Shown here: positions 51,216 through 60,927 of the stretch, piece by piece
How the letters are laid out: the number at the start of each line of letters is the position of its first letter
How positions within the stretch are numbered: the stretch's first letter is position 1
NCBI RefSeq assembly: GCF_001748145.1
Contig: NZ_BCQA01000001.1
Coordinates: 3,064,501 to 3,128,500 of the forward strand
DNA: 64,000 nucleotides
Direction: 5' to 3'
DNA from: Bosea sp. BIWAKO-01
GTDB taxonomy: Bacteria; Pseudomonadota; Alphaproteobacteria; Rhizobiales; Beijerinckiaceae
Position numbers and translations under genes: made by a program
Notes under the pieces: model-generated
Databases searched by the model: none
What the model saw: only the letters and a program-made list of their open reading frames with translations
What the model was told of the DNA's origin: nothing

Positions 51216-52918
51216 CCCCGCGCGGCCTCACGCGCCTTCAGGAAGGCGTGGTGCTCGGCGAGCAGGTCGCCGGCGAGCGCCTTGGCGATCAGGGCACGGG
51301 TGTTCTCGATGCCGTAGATCGCTGCGAAGGAGCCGAAGCGCGGGCCCTTGGGCTCACCGAGCAGGATCTCGTAGAGCGTGTTGAACCAGGCGAGCGAGAC
51401 GCCGGCCGAGCCGTCCTTCTGCACGGTCTTGTAGGGATCGCGGCGGCCGATATCGTAGACCGCGTCCTGGATCGTACCGGCATCGGTGACGCCCGCAGCC
51501 GAGAGCTCGCCGAGCCTGGCCGAGAGATCCTCCAGGGCCTGCCGCTCCTCCAGCGTTGCCGGACGGTATTGCTTGGCTGGCTTCACGAAATCCTGGAAAT
51601 AGCGGATCGCGTAGCCGACCAGCGCGTCGAGACGCGGATGGGTCGCAGGCGAGGCACCCGGCGCATAACGGCGCAGGAAGCCCCAGAGCACGTCCTTGTC
51701 CTCGGCATTGGCGACAGCGACGAGGTTCATCAGCAGCCCGAAAGTGACCTGCGTCTTGGCGGCGTTATCGCCTTCGCCCGAGGCGATCACCTCCGGCGCC
51801 GGCGGGTTGCCGTTATGGATATGCCAGACGGGATTGCCGAGCCGGTTCTTCCAGTCCTGCCGCTCGTAGCCGCCGAGGAACTGCAGATATTCGTCAGCCG
51901 CACGTGGGATCACGTCGAAATGCAGCTTCTTGGCCTCGCGCGGACGCGAGTACATGAACAGCGCCAGGCTCTCCTGCGAGCCATAGGAGAGCCATTGCTC
52001 GATGGTCAGGCCGTTGCCCTTCGACTTCGAGATCTTCTGGCCCTGCTCATCGAGGAAGAGCTCGTAGTTGAAGCCATCCGGCGGCGTCGCATCGAGGGCG
52101 CGCGTGATCGCCGACGAGACCTTGACGGAATCGATCAGGTCCTTGCCGGCCATCTCGTAGTCGATGCCGAGCGCGACCCAGCGCATCGCCCAATCCGGCT
52201 TCCATTGCAGCTTCGCATGGCCGCCGGTGACAGGGGTCTCGAAACGCTCGCCGCTCTCCGGGTCGGTCCAGGTAATGGTCCCCTTCTCGACATCGCGCGC
52301 CTCGATCGGCACCTGCATGACGATGCGGGTCCTGGGATGGATCGGCAGGAAGGGCGAATAGGTTGCGGCGCGCTCCTCGCGGAGCGTTGGCAGCATGATC
52401 TTCATCACCGCGTCGTAGCGCGCCAGCAGCTTCAGCAGGGTCGCGTCGAACTCGCCCGCCCGATAGCTGTCGGTCGAGGACTTGAACTCGTAATCGAAGC
52501 CGAACTGGTCGAGAAAGGCACGCAGGCGGGCGTTGTTGTGCCGGCCGAACGAGTCATGCGTACCGAAAGGATCGGGAACCTCGGTCAGCGGCCGTCCGAG
52601 ATGCTTCGCCAGAAGCTCCTTGTTCGGGACGTTGTCCGGCACCTTGCGCAGGCCGTCGAGATCGTCGGAGAAGGCGATCAGCCGCGTCGGCACCGTGTCG
52701 TCGGTCAGGACGCGGAAGGCGTGGCGCACCATCGAGGTGCGCGCGACCTCGCCAAAGGTGCCGATATGCGGCAGACCCGACGGGCCGTATCCGGTCTCGA
52801 AGAGCACCTCCTTCTTGCCCGATTTCTCGATCCGGGCCACGAGCTTGCGTGCTTCCTCGAACGGCCAGGCGGCCGAACGCTGGGCGGCATCCACGAGCGT
52901 GGGATCGAAAGCGGACAT
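51212..52918 (-). CDS. lysK: Lysyl-tRNA synthetase, class I
   Basis: A 568-residue class I lysine-tRNA ligase (archaeal/alphaproteobacterial type), unrelated to the class II LysS of E. coli. The HIGH motif is [13 protein letters not shown] (His51) and the KMSKS motif reads [11 protein letters not shown] (295-299). It charges tRNA-Lys in the cytoplasm. It starts the leftward pair with the nitroreductase. The 208 bases upstream, shared with the M20 hydrolase gene, hold no recognised element. Confidence 0.96.
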   Translation of the reverse strand: MSAFDPTLVDAAQRSAAWPFEEARKLVARIEKSGKKEVLFETGYGPSGLPHIGTFGEVARTSMVRHAFRVLTDDTVPTRLIAFSDDLDGLRKVPDNVPNKELLAKHLGRPLTEVPDPFGTHDSFGRHNNARLRAFLDQFGFDYEFKSSTDSYRAGEFDATLLKLLARYDAVMKIMLPTLREERAATYSPFLPIHPRTRIVMQVPIEARDVEKGTITWTDPESGERFETPVTGGHAKLQWKPDWAMRWVALGIDYEMAGKDLIDSVKVSSAITRALDATPPDGFNYELFLDEQGQKISKSKGNGLTIEQWLSYGSQESLALFMYSRPREAKKLHFDVIPRAADEYLQFLGGYERQDWKNRLGNPVWHIHNGNPPAPEVIASGEGDNAAKTQVTFGLLMNLVAVANAEDKDVLWGFLRRYAPGASPATHPRLDALVGYAIRYFQDFVKPAKQYRPATLEERQALEDLSARLGELSAAGVTDAGTIQDAVYDIGRRDPYKTVQKDGSAGVSLAWFNTLYEILLGEPKGPRFGSFAAIYGIENTRALIAKALAGDLLAEHHAFLKAREAARG

Positions 52919-53126
52919 TTGCGGCGGGTCCTCGTCTGTCTCTGGGTTTTCGGAAGCTCCGGCTTTGACAGATGAGAACGGGCGGCGTCAATCGGTGCCG
53001 GCTGTCCTGGGCCGTTGCCTGCCCTGCACCGCATTCATTGCCTGCCCGGGTCGCGTCCGGCTGAATTGCTCTTGCGGCGCATGCGTATAGGCTCCGCTCC
53101 GCGATTGGCTCTGTACCGGATACCTC

Positions 53127-54299
53127 ATGGATCACGCTCTCCTCGAAACGCTCAAGACGTGGCGACGACATCTCCACGCCCATCCCGAACTCTCGCTGAA
53201 GGAAAGCGCGACCGCCGCCTTCGTTCAGGAGAAGCTGACCGAACTCGGCATTCCCTTCACAGCCGGCATTGGCGGCCACGGCGTCGTCGCGACGCTGAAG
53301 CGCGGCAACTCGGACCGCAGCGTCGGATTGCGGGCCGATATGGATGCCTTGCCGATTCTTGAGGCGAATGACCTGCCCTATGCCTCCACGAACAAGGGCG
53401 TGATGCACGCCTGCGGTCATGATGGCCATACGACCTCCCTGCTCGGAGCTGCCGCCCTGCTGGCGCGCGACGAAAGCTGGAGCGGGACGGTCCATCTGCT
53501 GTTCCAGCCTTCGGAGGAGAATGGTGCCGGTGCCCGGGCGATGATCGCCGACGGTCTGTTCGAACGCTTCCCGATGGAACGCGTCTTCGGTTTCCATAAC
53601 TGGCCCGGCCTCGAAGCCGGCACCGTGGCGGTCCATCACGGGCCGGTCATGGCCGAACCCGGGCGGTTCCGGATCACCCTGCACGGCACGGCCGGCCATG
53701 CCGCCAAGCCCGACCTGACGCGCGATCCGATCGTTGCGATGAGTCATCTGATCGTGGCCCTGCAGACGATTGTCGCCCGCAATGTCGATCCGCTCGACAG
53801 CGCGGTCGTCTCGGTCGGCATGGTGCATGGCGGCCACGCGCCGAACCAGATCCCGTCCAGCGTCACCATCGACGGCACCTTCCGGACTTATCGGTCGGCG
53901 GTGCGCGATCGCGTGATCGGCAGCCTCAAGCGCATTGCCAACAGCACGGCCGAGGCCTTCGAGATGCACGCCGAGATCGAGATCATCACCGGCGGTCGCG
54001 CCACGGCGAATACCGAGCTGGAGGAAGAGATCTCGGTCGCAGCCGCGAGGCAGGCTGGTCTGACGGTTCGGCGCGACGTGCCGCCGAGCACCGCGAGCGA
54101 GGATTTCTGCCATTTCCTGGCGGACAGGCCGGGCGCCTATGTCTGGATCGGCAATGGGCCCGCGACCGACGGTGGCGAGCTCCACAACGAGCGCTACAAT
54201 TTCAACGACGATATCCTGCCTGCCACCGCCGGCTGGATGGCGAGCGCGGCCCGGCTGGCGCTCGAGGGCGAGCTCTCCAATACGCGCCCTGCGCGATGA
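53127..54299 (+). CDS. M20 family amidohydrolase (hippurate/N-acyl amino acid hydrolase-like)
   Basis: A 390-residue metallohydrolase of the M20D family. Metal ligands and catalytic residues are recognisable in GLRADMDALPI, HACGHDGHT, QPSEENGAGARAM (Glu pair), FHNWPGLEAGT and the late SEDFCHFL. These enzymes cleave N-acyl amino acids or similar amides (hippurate, indole-acetyl or acetyl conjugates). The exact substrate is not evident. It stands alone, with a hairpin terminator after its stop. Confidence 0.93.
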   Translation: MDHALLETLKTWRRHLHAHPELSLKESATAAFVQEKLTELGIPFTAGIGGHGVVATLKRGNSDRSVGLRADMDALPILEANDLPYASTNKGVMHACGHDGHTTSLLGAAALLARDESWSGTVHLLFQPSEENGAGARAMIADGLFERFPMERVFGFHNWPGLEAGTVAVHHGPVMAEPGRFRITLHGTAGHAAKPDLTRDPIVAMSHLIVALQTIVARNVDPLDSAVVSVGMVHGGHAPNQIPSSVTIDGTFRTYRSAVRDRVIGSLKRIANSTAEAFEMHAEIEIITGGRATANTELEEEISVAAARQAGLTVRRDVPPSTASEDFCHFLADRPGAYVWIGNGPATDGGELHNERYNFNDDILPATAGWMASAARLALEGELSNTRPAR

Positions 54300-54308
54300 A
54301 ACTGGAGG

Positions 54309-54332
54309 GAGGCGGGCGCACGCGCTCGCCTC
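54309..54332. terminator. Bidirectional hairpin between convergent genes
   Basis: A 10-bp stem (GAGGCGGGCG with CGCTCGCCTC, one G-T wobble) on a 4-base loop, extendable outward by several pairs. It fills the 36-base gap between the M20 hydrolase and the solute-binding protein, which converge. A CTCTTC stretch follows on the plus strand. Confidence 0.65.
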
Positions 54333-54335
54333 TCT

Positions 54336-55172
54336 TCAGAACGGGCTGACCGGAAAGAACCGCAGATAGAGCCGGGCATAGGTGCCGTCGTCCCAGAGCG
54401 ATTGGAGCGCATAGTCGATGGCGCGTATCAGGGTCGGGTCATCCTTGCGCATGAGGAAACTGACCCCTTCGCCGAAATAGCTGCTTTCCAAGAAGGGGCC
54501 GCCGCTGAAGGCGAGCTCCCCGCCGTTGCGACCGGCAAGGGTGAGTGCGAGCGCGACGCCGTCCCCGAAGACATATTCGACCTCGCCGCTGCGCAATGCG
54601 GCAATCGCCGCCGTCAGGCTGGGGGCTTCACGGCGCTGGGCGAAGGGCATCAGACGTTCGAGGAAGGCCTGATGCGCCGAGCCGCTGATGACGGCGATCC
54701 GCTTGCCCTGCAACTCACGGCTGTCGAGTTCCGGCTGAGCACTGCCGCGGGTCGTGACGAAGCGGGCAGGGGAGCGGAAATAGAGATGGCTGGCGCTGAA
54801 GCGGGTGCGGATCTGCGGCGTCACCGCCATCGCCGCCGCCAGGACGTCGCCGCGCCCTTCGGCGAGGGAATCGAGCAGCGTGTCGAAGCGGCGGGCCTGG
54901 ACCGTGCAGGTCCACAGCATCTTCTCGCAGACCGCACGGGCGAGCTCGACCGAGAAACCGGTCAGCGTGCCGTCCGGTGCAGCGAAATGCAGCGGCGGAT
55001 AGTCGTCGTCGGTCAGGAAGCGAACCACGCGCGGGGGGCCGGGCTCCGGCCGATCGAGCCTGATCTTGCCGTCCCAGAAATTGGGAACGGTCGCGGGAGA
55101 TTGCGCCGCTGCTGTGCCGGCTGTCAGGAGGCCAAGGCAGAACGTGGAGGCAAGGAGGGCGAGCCGCTTCAT
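54336..55172 (-). CDS. Amino-acid-type ABC transporter substrate-binding protein (orphan)
   Basis: A 278-residue periplasmic binding protein of the family 3 type. It has a signal peptide (MKRLALLASTFCLG, ending TAAAQ) and then FLTDDDYPPLHFAAPDGTLTGFSVELARAV, quoted here only by its ends (FLTDDDYPP, TGFSVELARA), followed by RFDTLLDSLAEGRGD and a late FGEGVSFLMRKDDP. It lacks adjacent permease and ATPase genes, so it either serves a transporter elsewhere or acts as a sensor-like binding protein. The start at 55172 gives a clean signal peptide; the open frame upstream crosses a large palindrome. Confidence 0.85.
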   Translation of the reverse strand: MKRLALLASTFCLGLLTAGTAAAQSPATVPNFWDGKIRLDRPEPGPPRVVRFLTDDDYPPLHFAAPDGTLTGFSVELARAVCEKMLWTCTVQARRFDTLLDSLAEGRGDVLAAAMAVTPQIRTRFSASHLYFRSPARFVTTRGSAQPELDSRELQGKRIAVISGSAHQAFLERLMPFAQRREAPSLTAAIAALRSGEVEYVFGDGVALALTLAGRNGGELAFSGGPFLESSYFGEGVSFLMRKDDPTLIRAIDYALQSLWDDGTYARLYLRFFPVSPF

Positions 55173-55221
55173 GGCCGCATCTGGCGACAGGGGGCGAGCC
55201 TGATCAAGAGGTTTCGCTATT

Positions 55222-55264
55222 CGCATGTGGAACCTCGTCCCTTCGGGAGAGGGTTCCACATGCG
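55222..55264. repeat. Long near-perfect hairpin downstream of uxuB
   Basis: The 13-bp perfect outer stem (CGCATGTGGAACC with GGTTCCACATGCG) encloses an inner TCCC-TTC-GGGA stem. It begins 24 bases beyond the uxuB stop on the minus strand and may end the hexuronate operon transcript. It could also be a dispersed repeat. There is no T-run. Confidence 0.65.
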
Positions 55265-55287
55265 CTGTTGCTTCCCGGACTTCGGCC

Positions 55288-56760
55288 TCAGGCCGCGAGC
55301 GCCGCCGCCGTTGCCTTCGCGCCCTTCGAGAACAGGCCATCAAGCTGCCGGGCGACAGCCTGGGTGAAGGCCGTCTCGCGCGGCAGATCGCTCCCGAATA
55401 TGGCTTCGATGCCGAGAAGCCCGCTGCTCAGAGCCTGCGCATTCCGGCCCGCCTGCGTCGCGATGCGGGCGAATTCGCCCGCCAGCGGGTCGCGGACATC
55501 GATGACGGCGCCCGTCTCGTCCGTGCCGGTGACGTAACGCATCCAGGCCGCGACGCCGAGCGCAAGGTGATCGATCGGCGCGCCGGCCTTGAGCCGTTCG
55601 CGGATCGTGCCGAGCAGGCGCTGCGGCAGCTTCTGCGAGCCGTCCATGGCGATCTGCCAAGTCCGGTGGCGAATGGCAGGGTTGCGGAAGCGGGTGAGCA
55701 GGGCGCCGGCATAGTCGGAGAGATCGACGCCTTGCGGGGCGGGCACGGTCGGGATGATCTCGTTCCAGAGCCCCTGCAGGAAGCGGGCGAGCACGGGATC
55801 GCCGCTCGCTTCGGCCACGGTCTCGTGGCCGGAGAGATAGCCGAGATAGGCGAGGCTGGAATGGGCGCCGTTGAGCATGCGCAGCTTCATGAACTCGAAG
55901 GGCGCGACCTCGGAGACCATCTGCGCGCCGACCTCGTCCCAGGCGGGCCGGCCAAGGGCAAAGCGATCTTCGACCGCCCATTGCCGGAATGGCTCTCCGA
56001 TCACCGGCGCGGCGTCCTCGACTCCAAGCAAGCCGGCGACCTCCGCGATATCCGCGTCGGTGGTGGCGGGCACGATGCGGTCGACCATCGTCGCCGGGAA
56101 GGCTCCATTCGCTTCGATCCAGGCGGCGAGCGTGTCGTCCTGCAGAGCCGCGAAATCGCGCACCAGGCCGCGGAGGACCTTGCCGTTATGCGGAAGGTTG
56201 TCGCAGCTCAGCGCAGTAAAGGGAGCGAGACCTTCGGCCTTTCGCAGCTTCAGGGCCGCGACGATCAGGCCAACGGCCGAGCGCGGGGCATCGGGATGTT
56301 CCAGATCGTGAAGAATGTCGGGGTGATCCTGCCGCAGCCGGCCGGTGGCCGGGTCGTGGCAATAGCCCTTTTCGGTCACGGTCAGCGAGACGATGCGCGT
56401 TTGTGCGGCGGCGAGACGTGTGACGAGAGCGGCGGGATTCTCGGGCGCGACAAGCACATCGAGCACGGAACCGATGATGCGCATCTCAGGGCCGTCGGGA
56501 GCCCGCTTCAGGAAGCTGTAGAGACCGTCCTGCGGCTTCAGCCTGTCGCGCTGGTCGGGGCGCTGCAGGCTGGCGCCGATGATGCCCCAGGCGCCGAAAG
56601 CGTGCTCGAGCGCATCATCCGTGTATTCGCAGAGATGGGCGCGGGCGAAGGCGCCGAGCCCGAGATGCACGATGCCGGGCTTCAGCCCCGCGCGCTCATA
56701 GGACGGGCGGCGGATGGTCTTGGGCAGGCCGCCAAGGGTTTGCAGCGACAGTCTGGTCAA
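55288..56760 (-). CDS. uxuB: Fructuronate reductase / mannitol dehydrogenase family protein
   Basis: A 490-residue polyol/uronate dehydrogenase of the mannitol dehydrogenase family. It has the N-terminal GIVHLGLGAFARAHL dinucleotide-binding region, then TVTEKGYCHDPATG, FTALSCDNLPHNGKVLRG and the active-site block KLRMLNGAHSSLAYLGYL. UxuB interconverts fructuronate and mannonate. It starts at a TTG (56760) overlapping the dctM stop as TTGA, the only start in reach that keeps the domain. It is the last gene of the operon. No uxuA (mannonate dehydratase) is in the window. Confidence 0.88.
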   Translation of the reverse strand: MTRLSLQTLGGLPKTIRRPSYERAGLKPGIVHLGLGAFARAHLCEYTDDALEHAFGAWGIIGASLQRPDQRDRLKPQDGLYSFLKRAPDGPEMRIIGSVLDVLVAPENPAALVTRLAAAQTRIVSLTVTEKGYCHDPATGRLRQDHPDILHDLEHPDAPRSAVGLIVAALKLRKAEGLAPFTALSCDNLPHNGKVLRGLVRDFAALQDDTLAAWIEANGAFPATMVDRIVPATTDADIAEVAGLLGVEDAAPVIGEPFRQWAVEDRFALGRPAWDEVGAQMVSEVAPFEFMKLRMLNGAHSSLAYLGYLSGHETVAEASGDPVLARFLQGLWNEIIPTVPAPQGVDLSDYAGALLTRFRNPAIRHRTWQIAMDGSQKLPQRLLGTIRERLKAGAPIDHLALGVAAWMRYVTGTDETGAVIDVRDPLAGEFARIATQAGRNAQALSSGLLGIEAIFGSDLPRETAFTQAVARQLDGLFSKGAKATAAALAA

Positions 56761-58037
56761 TGGAACACTCTTGGCAGCCAGAGGGAGATTGCAGGGACAT
56801 AGGTCACCAGCAGGAGCACCGCAACGCTGGCGCCGTAGAAGGGCCAGATCGTTCGCATCGATTCCCCGATCGAGACGCGTCCGATGGCGCAGGCGACGAA
56901 CTGCACCGAGCCGACCGGCGGCGTGTTCAGGCCGATACCGGCATTCAGGATCAGGATCACGCCGAAATGCACGGGGTCGACGCCAAAGGCCTTGACCACC
57001 GGCAGGAAGATCGGCGTGCAGATGATGATCATCGGCGCCATATCCATGAACGTGCCGAGCACGAGCAGGATGAGATTGATCATCAGCAGGATGACGAGCG
57101 GGTTGTCCGAGACCGCCTTCATCGCGCCGATCGTCGCCTGCGGCACCTGGAGGAAGGCCATCAGCCAGCCGAAGGCGCCGGCTGTCCCGATCACCAGCAG
57201 CACCATGGCCGTGGTGCGGACCGCGCCAAGGGTCGCTTCGACAAAGGCCGTCCAGGTGAGCTGGCGATAGACGAAGATGGTGACGAGGACGGCGTAGACG
57301 ACCGCGACGCAGGAGGATTCCGTCGCGGTGAAGACGCCTGAGCGGACGCCGCCGAAGATGATGAAAATCAGCAGAATGCCGGGCAGTGCCAGCACCATGT
57401 AGCGGCCGACCGCAGCAAACCCCGGAAAAGCCTCGCGCGGGTAGCCCCGCCGCACCGCGACGGCCCAGGCCGCCACCATCAGCGCGCCGCAGAGCATCAA
57501 GCCGGGAATGATGCCGGCGGTAAACAGATCGGCGATCGAGATGTTTCCGCCGGCCGAGAGCGAATAGATGATCATGTTGTGCGAGGGCGGGATCAGCAAT
57601 GCGATGATCGCCGCATTGGCCGTGACGTTGACGGCATAGTCCGCGTCGTAGCCGCGCTTGACCATTTGCGGGATCATCAGGCCGCCGACCGCGGACGCGT
57701 CCGCGACGGCCGAACCGGAAATGCCGCCGAACAGCGTGCAAGTGACGACGTTCACCTGCCCCAGCCCACCACGCAGATGACCGACGAGACTCGAGGCCAT
57801 CTGGATCAGGCGCTCGGCGATGCCGCCGCGGATCATCAGGTCGCCGGCATAGATGAAGAACGGGATCGCCATCATGGCGAAGGCATTCATGCCGGAGTTC
57901 ATCTGCTGGAAGACGACGACGGGCGGCAGGCCCATGTAGACGACGGTGGCGATCGATGACATGCCCAGGCAGAAGGCGACGGGCACCCCGATCAGGAGAA
58001 GCAGCGAGAATGTGCCGAAGAGGATCCAGAGTTCCAT
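56757..58037 (-). CDS. dctM: TRAP transporter large permease (DctM-like)
   Basis: A 426-residue inner-membrane TRAP transporter subunit with 12 or so hydrophobic segments. Family blocks are IPFFIYAGDLMIRGGIAERL, GGISGSAVADASAVGGLMIP, IPPSHNMIIYSL and GLNTPPVGSVQFVACAIG. It drives uptake with the sodium gradient and works with DctP and DctQ. Placement among uxa/kdu genes points to a uronate or unsaturated uronide substrate. Confidence 0.94.
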   Translation of the reverse strand: MELWILFGTFSLLLLIGVPVAFCLGMSSIATVVYMGLPPVVVFQQMNSGMNAFAMMAIPFFIYAGDLMIRGGIAERLIQMASSLVGHLRGGLGQVNVVTCTLFGGISGSAVADASAVGGLMIPQMVKRGYDADYAVNVTANAAIIALLIPPSHNMIIYSLSAGGNISIADLFTAGIIPGLMLCGALMVAAWAVAVRRGYPREAFPGFAAVGRYMVLALPGILLIFIIFGGVRSGVFTATESSCVAVVYAVLVTIFVYRQLTWTAFVEATLGAVRTTAMVLLVIGTAGAFGWLMAFLQVPQATIGAMKAVSDNPLVILLMINLILLVLGTFMDMAPMIIICTPIFLPVVKAFGVDPVHFGVILILNAGIGLNTPPVGSVQFVACAIGRVSIGESMRTIWPFYGASVAVLLLVTYVPAISLWLPRVFH

Positions 58038-58040
58038 AGC

Positions 58041-58574
58041 TCAGACTTCCTGTGCGCTGCCGAAATGCGCGAAGCCGAGTGGGGTCGGTTTCGCCTTCGT
58101 GAGAAAGAGCATGAGCTTTTCGAGCGAGAAGAGGGCGATCAGCGCGCCACCGACCGCGATCGGGACATAGTCCCAGCCGCGCGAGATCCCGATGATCGGC
58201 AGGCGGTCGCTCCAGGTCCCGATGGCGAGTTGCGCGCCATAGACCAACATGGCGAGGCCGAAGAGAATGACCAGGAGCTCGGTCAGGATGATCAGCGCGT
58301 TGCGCAGCGGCGGCGGCGACATGGCGAGGCCAACCTCGAAGCCGAGATGATCGCTCTCGCGTACGCCGACCGCGGCTCCGAGCAGGATGAACCAGGACAT
58401 CAGGAAGAGCGCGCTGGCTTCAACCCAGATCGGGGTGTCGTTCAGCACGTATCGGCCGAAGACGCCCCATGCGACGATCACGGTCATGGCGACGAGACCT
58501 GCTCCGGCGATGAACAGGGCTGCCAGGCAGAGCCTGGCGCCCAACCGGGTCAGGATTTGTGCAAGGAGAAGCAT
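58041..58574 (-). CDS. dctQ: TRAP transporter small permease (DctQ-like)
   Basis: A 177-residue membrane protein with four hydrophobic segments and the DctQ pattern WGVFGRYVLNDTPIWVEA followed by GAAVGVRESDHLGFEV. It partners DctM in the membrane complex and ends three bases before dctM. A 172-base gap with no recognised gene separates it from dctP. Confidence 0.92.
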   Translation of the reverse strand: MLLLAQILTRLGARLCLAALFIAGAGLVAMTVIVAWGVFGRYVLNDTPIWVEASALFLMSWFILLGAAVGVRESDHLGFEVGLAMSPPPLRNALIILTELLVILFGLAMLVYGAQLAIGTWSDRLPIIGISRGWDYVPIAVGGALIALFSLEKLMLFLTKAKPTPLGFAHFGSAQEV

Positions 58575-58746
58575 TCAGACGCTCCGGCGCCATGTGAGGC
58601 GCGTTCTCCCGGGTGATGCCGGCCTGTTCCGGTTTCGCAGGCTGCAAGGCCCGATGCGAAGCCGGATCGTCAGTGCCGCTCCACCCGGGGAGGCCGGGAA
58701 GGGGACGTAAAGGACTGGGCGCAGCCGAAGGGGGCCGCGCCAGCCT

Positions 58747-59730
58747 TCACTTCACCGCCTGAATGGCGGCGACCATGTCCTTGAGCTTCGGATCGGTGAC
58801 GAACTTGTCGTAGACCGGCTTCATCGCATCGATGAAGGGCTGCTTCTCGACCGCGTTGACCTGAGCGCCGCCGCTCTTGACCTTGGCTTCCGACTCCTTC
58901 TCGCGCGCATCCCAGAGCTCGCGCATCTTGGCGACGGATTCCTTGGCTGCGGTCTTGATCAGCGCCTGGTCCGCCGCGTTGAACTTGTCGAAGCTGCGCT
59001 TCGACATCACCAGCACCTCCGGCGAGAGCGAGTGCTCGGTGGTTGAATAGAACTTCGAGACCTCGAAATGGCGGGTCGACTCGTAGGACGGCCAGTTGTT
59101 CTCTGCGCCATCGATGACGCCGGTCTGCAGCGCCGAATAGACTTCGCCGAACGGCATCGGGGTGGCATTGGCGCCGAGCGCTGAGACCAGAGCCACGAAC
59201 ATGTCGGACTGCTGGACGCGAATCTTCATGCCCTTCATGTCGGCTGGCGAGCCGATCGGGCGCTTGCCGTTGTAGAAAGAACGCGAGCCGGAATCGTAGA
59301 AGGCGAGGCCGATCAGGTCGTGCTTTTCAAACTCTTTGAGCAGGTTGTCGCCGATCGGCCCATCCATGACCTTCCGCATGTGATCGACCGAGCGGAAGAT
59401 GAAGGGCAGCGAGGGGACGTTGGTCGCCGGGATCAGGTTATTGAACGGCGCCATGTTGATGCGGTTCAGGTCGATGACACCGAAGCGCGTCTGATCGATC
59501 GTGTCCTTCTCCTGGCCGAGCTGGGCGGAGTGGAAGACGTTGATCTTGATGCGTCCATTGGTCCGCTGATCGAGCAGCTTGCCCATGTATTTGACCGCTT
59601 CGATGGTCGGATATCCGTCAGGATGGATGTCGGTGGAGCGCAGGGTGACGTTCTGCGCCTGAGCCGCACTGGTGGTGACCGTAATGAGAGCCGCGCCGAC
59701 GAGCGCGGAGACTGTCCGTCTGGTAAGCAT
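58747..59730 (-). CDS. dctP: TRAP transporter solute-binding protein (DctP family)
   Basis: A 327-residue periplasmic binding protein. A Sec signal (MLTRRTVSALVGAAL, ending AQAQ) precedes the DctP fold. GMKIRVQQSDMF carries the conserved arginine that contacts the ligand carboxylate, and PMPFGEVYSALQTGVIDGAEN is the family block. It captures acid sugars for DctQM. The start at 59730 gives the signal peptide; an upstream in-frame extension has no such feature. Confidence 0.94.
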   Translation of the reverse strand: MLTRRTVSALVGAALITVTTSAAQAQNVTLRSTDIHPDGYPTIEAVKYMGKLLDQRTNGRIKINVFHSAQLGQEKDTIDQTRFGVIDLNRINMAPFNNLIPATNVPSLPFIFRSVDHMRKVMDGPIGDNLLKEFEKHDLIGLAFYDSGSRSFYNGKRPIGSPADMKGMKIRVQQSDMFVALVSALGANATPMPFGEVYSALQTGVIDGAENNWPSYESTRHFEVSKFYSTTEHSLSPEVLVMSKRSFDKFNAADQALIKTAAKESVAKMRELWDAREKESEAKVKSGGAQVNAVEKQPFIDAMKPVYDKFVTDPKLKDMVAAIQAVK

Positions 59731-59824
59731 GTTCAGGTTCCTCCCCTTTGAATAGATCGCCGGATTTTCCCGGTCGTTCTTGCCCCGTGTTCGGGAGCCG
59801 CGCCGCCCCATGCCGGCTTCGGCC

Positions 59825-60166
59825 TTAGAGAAATTCCCTCCGCATTGGCGTGAAGGAATCGATCAACTGCCCGGCCTCGATGGCGACGACGCCATGGACG
59901 AGGTTCTCGGGCACGAAGAAGCTGTCGCCGGCGGCAAGCCTGCTGGTCCTGCCGTCAATCGTGACGTCGAAGACGCCACTCTCGACATAGGACGCCTGGC
60001 GATGCGGGTGCTGGTGCGCCTTGCCAATGGCTCCGGCCTCGAAGACGACGCGAACCACCATCAAGTCGGGCCCGTAGGCCATGATCTTGCGCTTCACGCC
60101 GGGCTCGGTCGCCTCCCAGGCGACGTCGCGCTCATGCTGGAAGAAGGAGTTGAGACGCTCGCTCAT
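59825..60166 (-). CDS. kdgF: Cupin protein KdgF (4,5-unsaturated uronate conversion)
   Basis: A 113-residue single-domain cupin with metal-binding residues in HQHPHRQASYVESG and PENLVHGVV. KdgF converts 4,5-unsaturated galacturonate from pectin lyases to the linear ketouronate used by KduI. The length and position beside kduD and kduI match KdgF. The start overlaps the kduD stop by four bases. A generic cupin role cannot be excluded from sequence alone. Confidence 0.88.
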   Translation of the reverse strand: MSERLNSFFQHERDVAWEATEPGVKRKIMAYGPDLMVVRVVFEAGAIGKAHQHPHRQASYVESGVFDVTIDGRTSRLAAGDSFFVPENLVHGVVAIEAGQLIDSFTPMRREFL

Positions 60167-60927
60167 CGTGCCAGCCAGCCTCCATCGACGGGGATGATCG
60201 CGCCATGCACGTAGGCCGCGGCGTCACTTGCGAGGAAGACGGCGGCGCCGCCGATATCCGAGGGCTTGCCCCAGCGACCAGCCGGGATGCGGGCAAGGAT
60301 GGCGGCGTTGCGGTCGGCATCCGCGCGCAGGGCCTGCGTGTTGTTGCTCTCGACATAGCCGGGGGCGATCGCGTTCACATTGATGCCATGCTGAGCCCAT
60401 TCGCAGGCCAGCAGCCGGGTCAGGCCGGCAAGTCCGCTCTTGCTCGCGGTGTAGGAGGCGACGCGGATGCCGCCCTGGAAGGAAAGCAGCGAGGCGATGT
60501 TGACGATGCGTCCGGTGCGGCCGGCCGCGAGCGCCGCCTTCGCAAAGGCCTGGGACAGGAAGAAACTCGCCTTGAGGTTCACATTCATGACCTCGTCCCA
60601 GTCGCTCTCGCTGAAATCGAGGGCGTCGGCGCGGCGGATGATGCCGGCATTGTTGACGAGGATATCGAGCGGGCCGGCGGCTTCGCTGGCTCTGGCGACG
60701 GCCTCGGCCGCGATCCCGGATTGCTGCAGATCGACGGCGAGCGGCAGGCAGTGTCCGCCGGCATTGGTGATCATTGCCACCGTTTCGGCCATGGATGAGC
60801 GGCCGGCGGCAACGACCGTGGCTCCGGCCTCGGCCAGTGCCAGCGCAATGCCTTGGCCGATGCCGGTATTGGCGCCGGTGACGAGCGCCGTGCGCCCGAC
60901 GAGATCGAAGGGCGCTCGCGCAACCAT
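60163..60927 (-). CDS. kduD: 2-dehydro-3-deoxy-D-gluconate 5-dehydrogenase KduD
   Basis: A 254-residue short-chain dehydrogenase with TGANTGIGQG at the nucleotide site, VNNAGIIRR and the catalytic SYTASKSG. KduD reduces 2,5-diketo-3-deoxygluconate to 2-keto-3-deoxygluconate. The start at 60927 shares a base with the kduI stop. The EFLSRRAD-type family block appears here as ALDFSESDW. Its neighbours KduI and KdgF secure the assignment within a very large family. Confidence 0.93.
   Translation of the reverse strand: MVARAPFDLVGRTALVTGANTGIGQGIALALAEAGATVVAAGRSSMAETVAMITNAGGHCLPLAVDLQQSGIAAEAVARASEAAGPLDILVNNAGIIRRADALDFSESDWDEVMNVNLKASFFLSQAFAKAALAAGRTGRIVNIASLLSFQGGIRVASYTASKSGLAGLTRLLACEWAQHGINVNAIAPGYVESNNTQALRADADRNAAILARIPAGRWGKPSDIGGAAVFLASDAAAYVHGAIIPVDGGWLAR

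Noticed and set aside
52919..53126. T-box, riboswitch or tRNA near lysK
   Set aside because: No conserved structure or tRNA-like sequence was recognised in the 208-base divergent gap.
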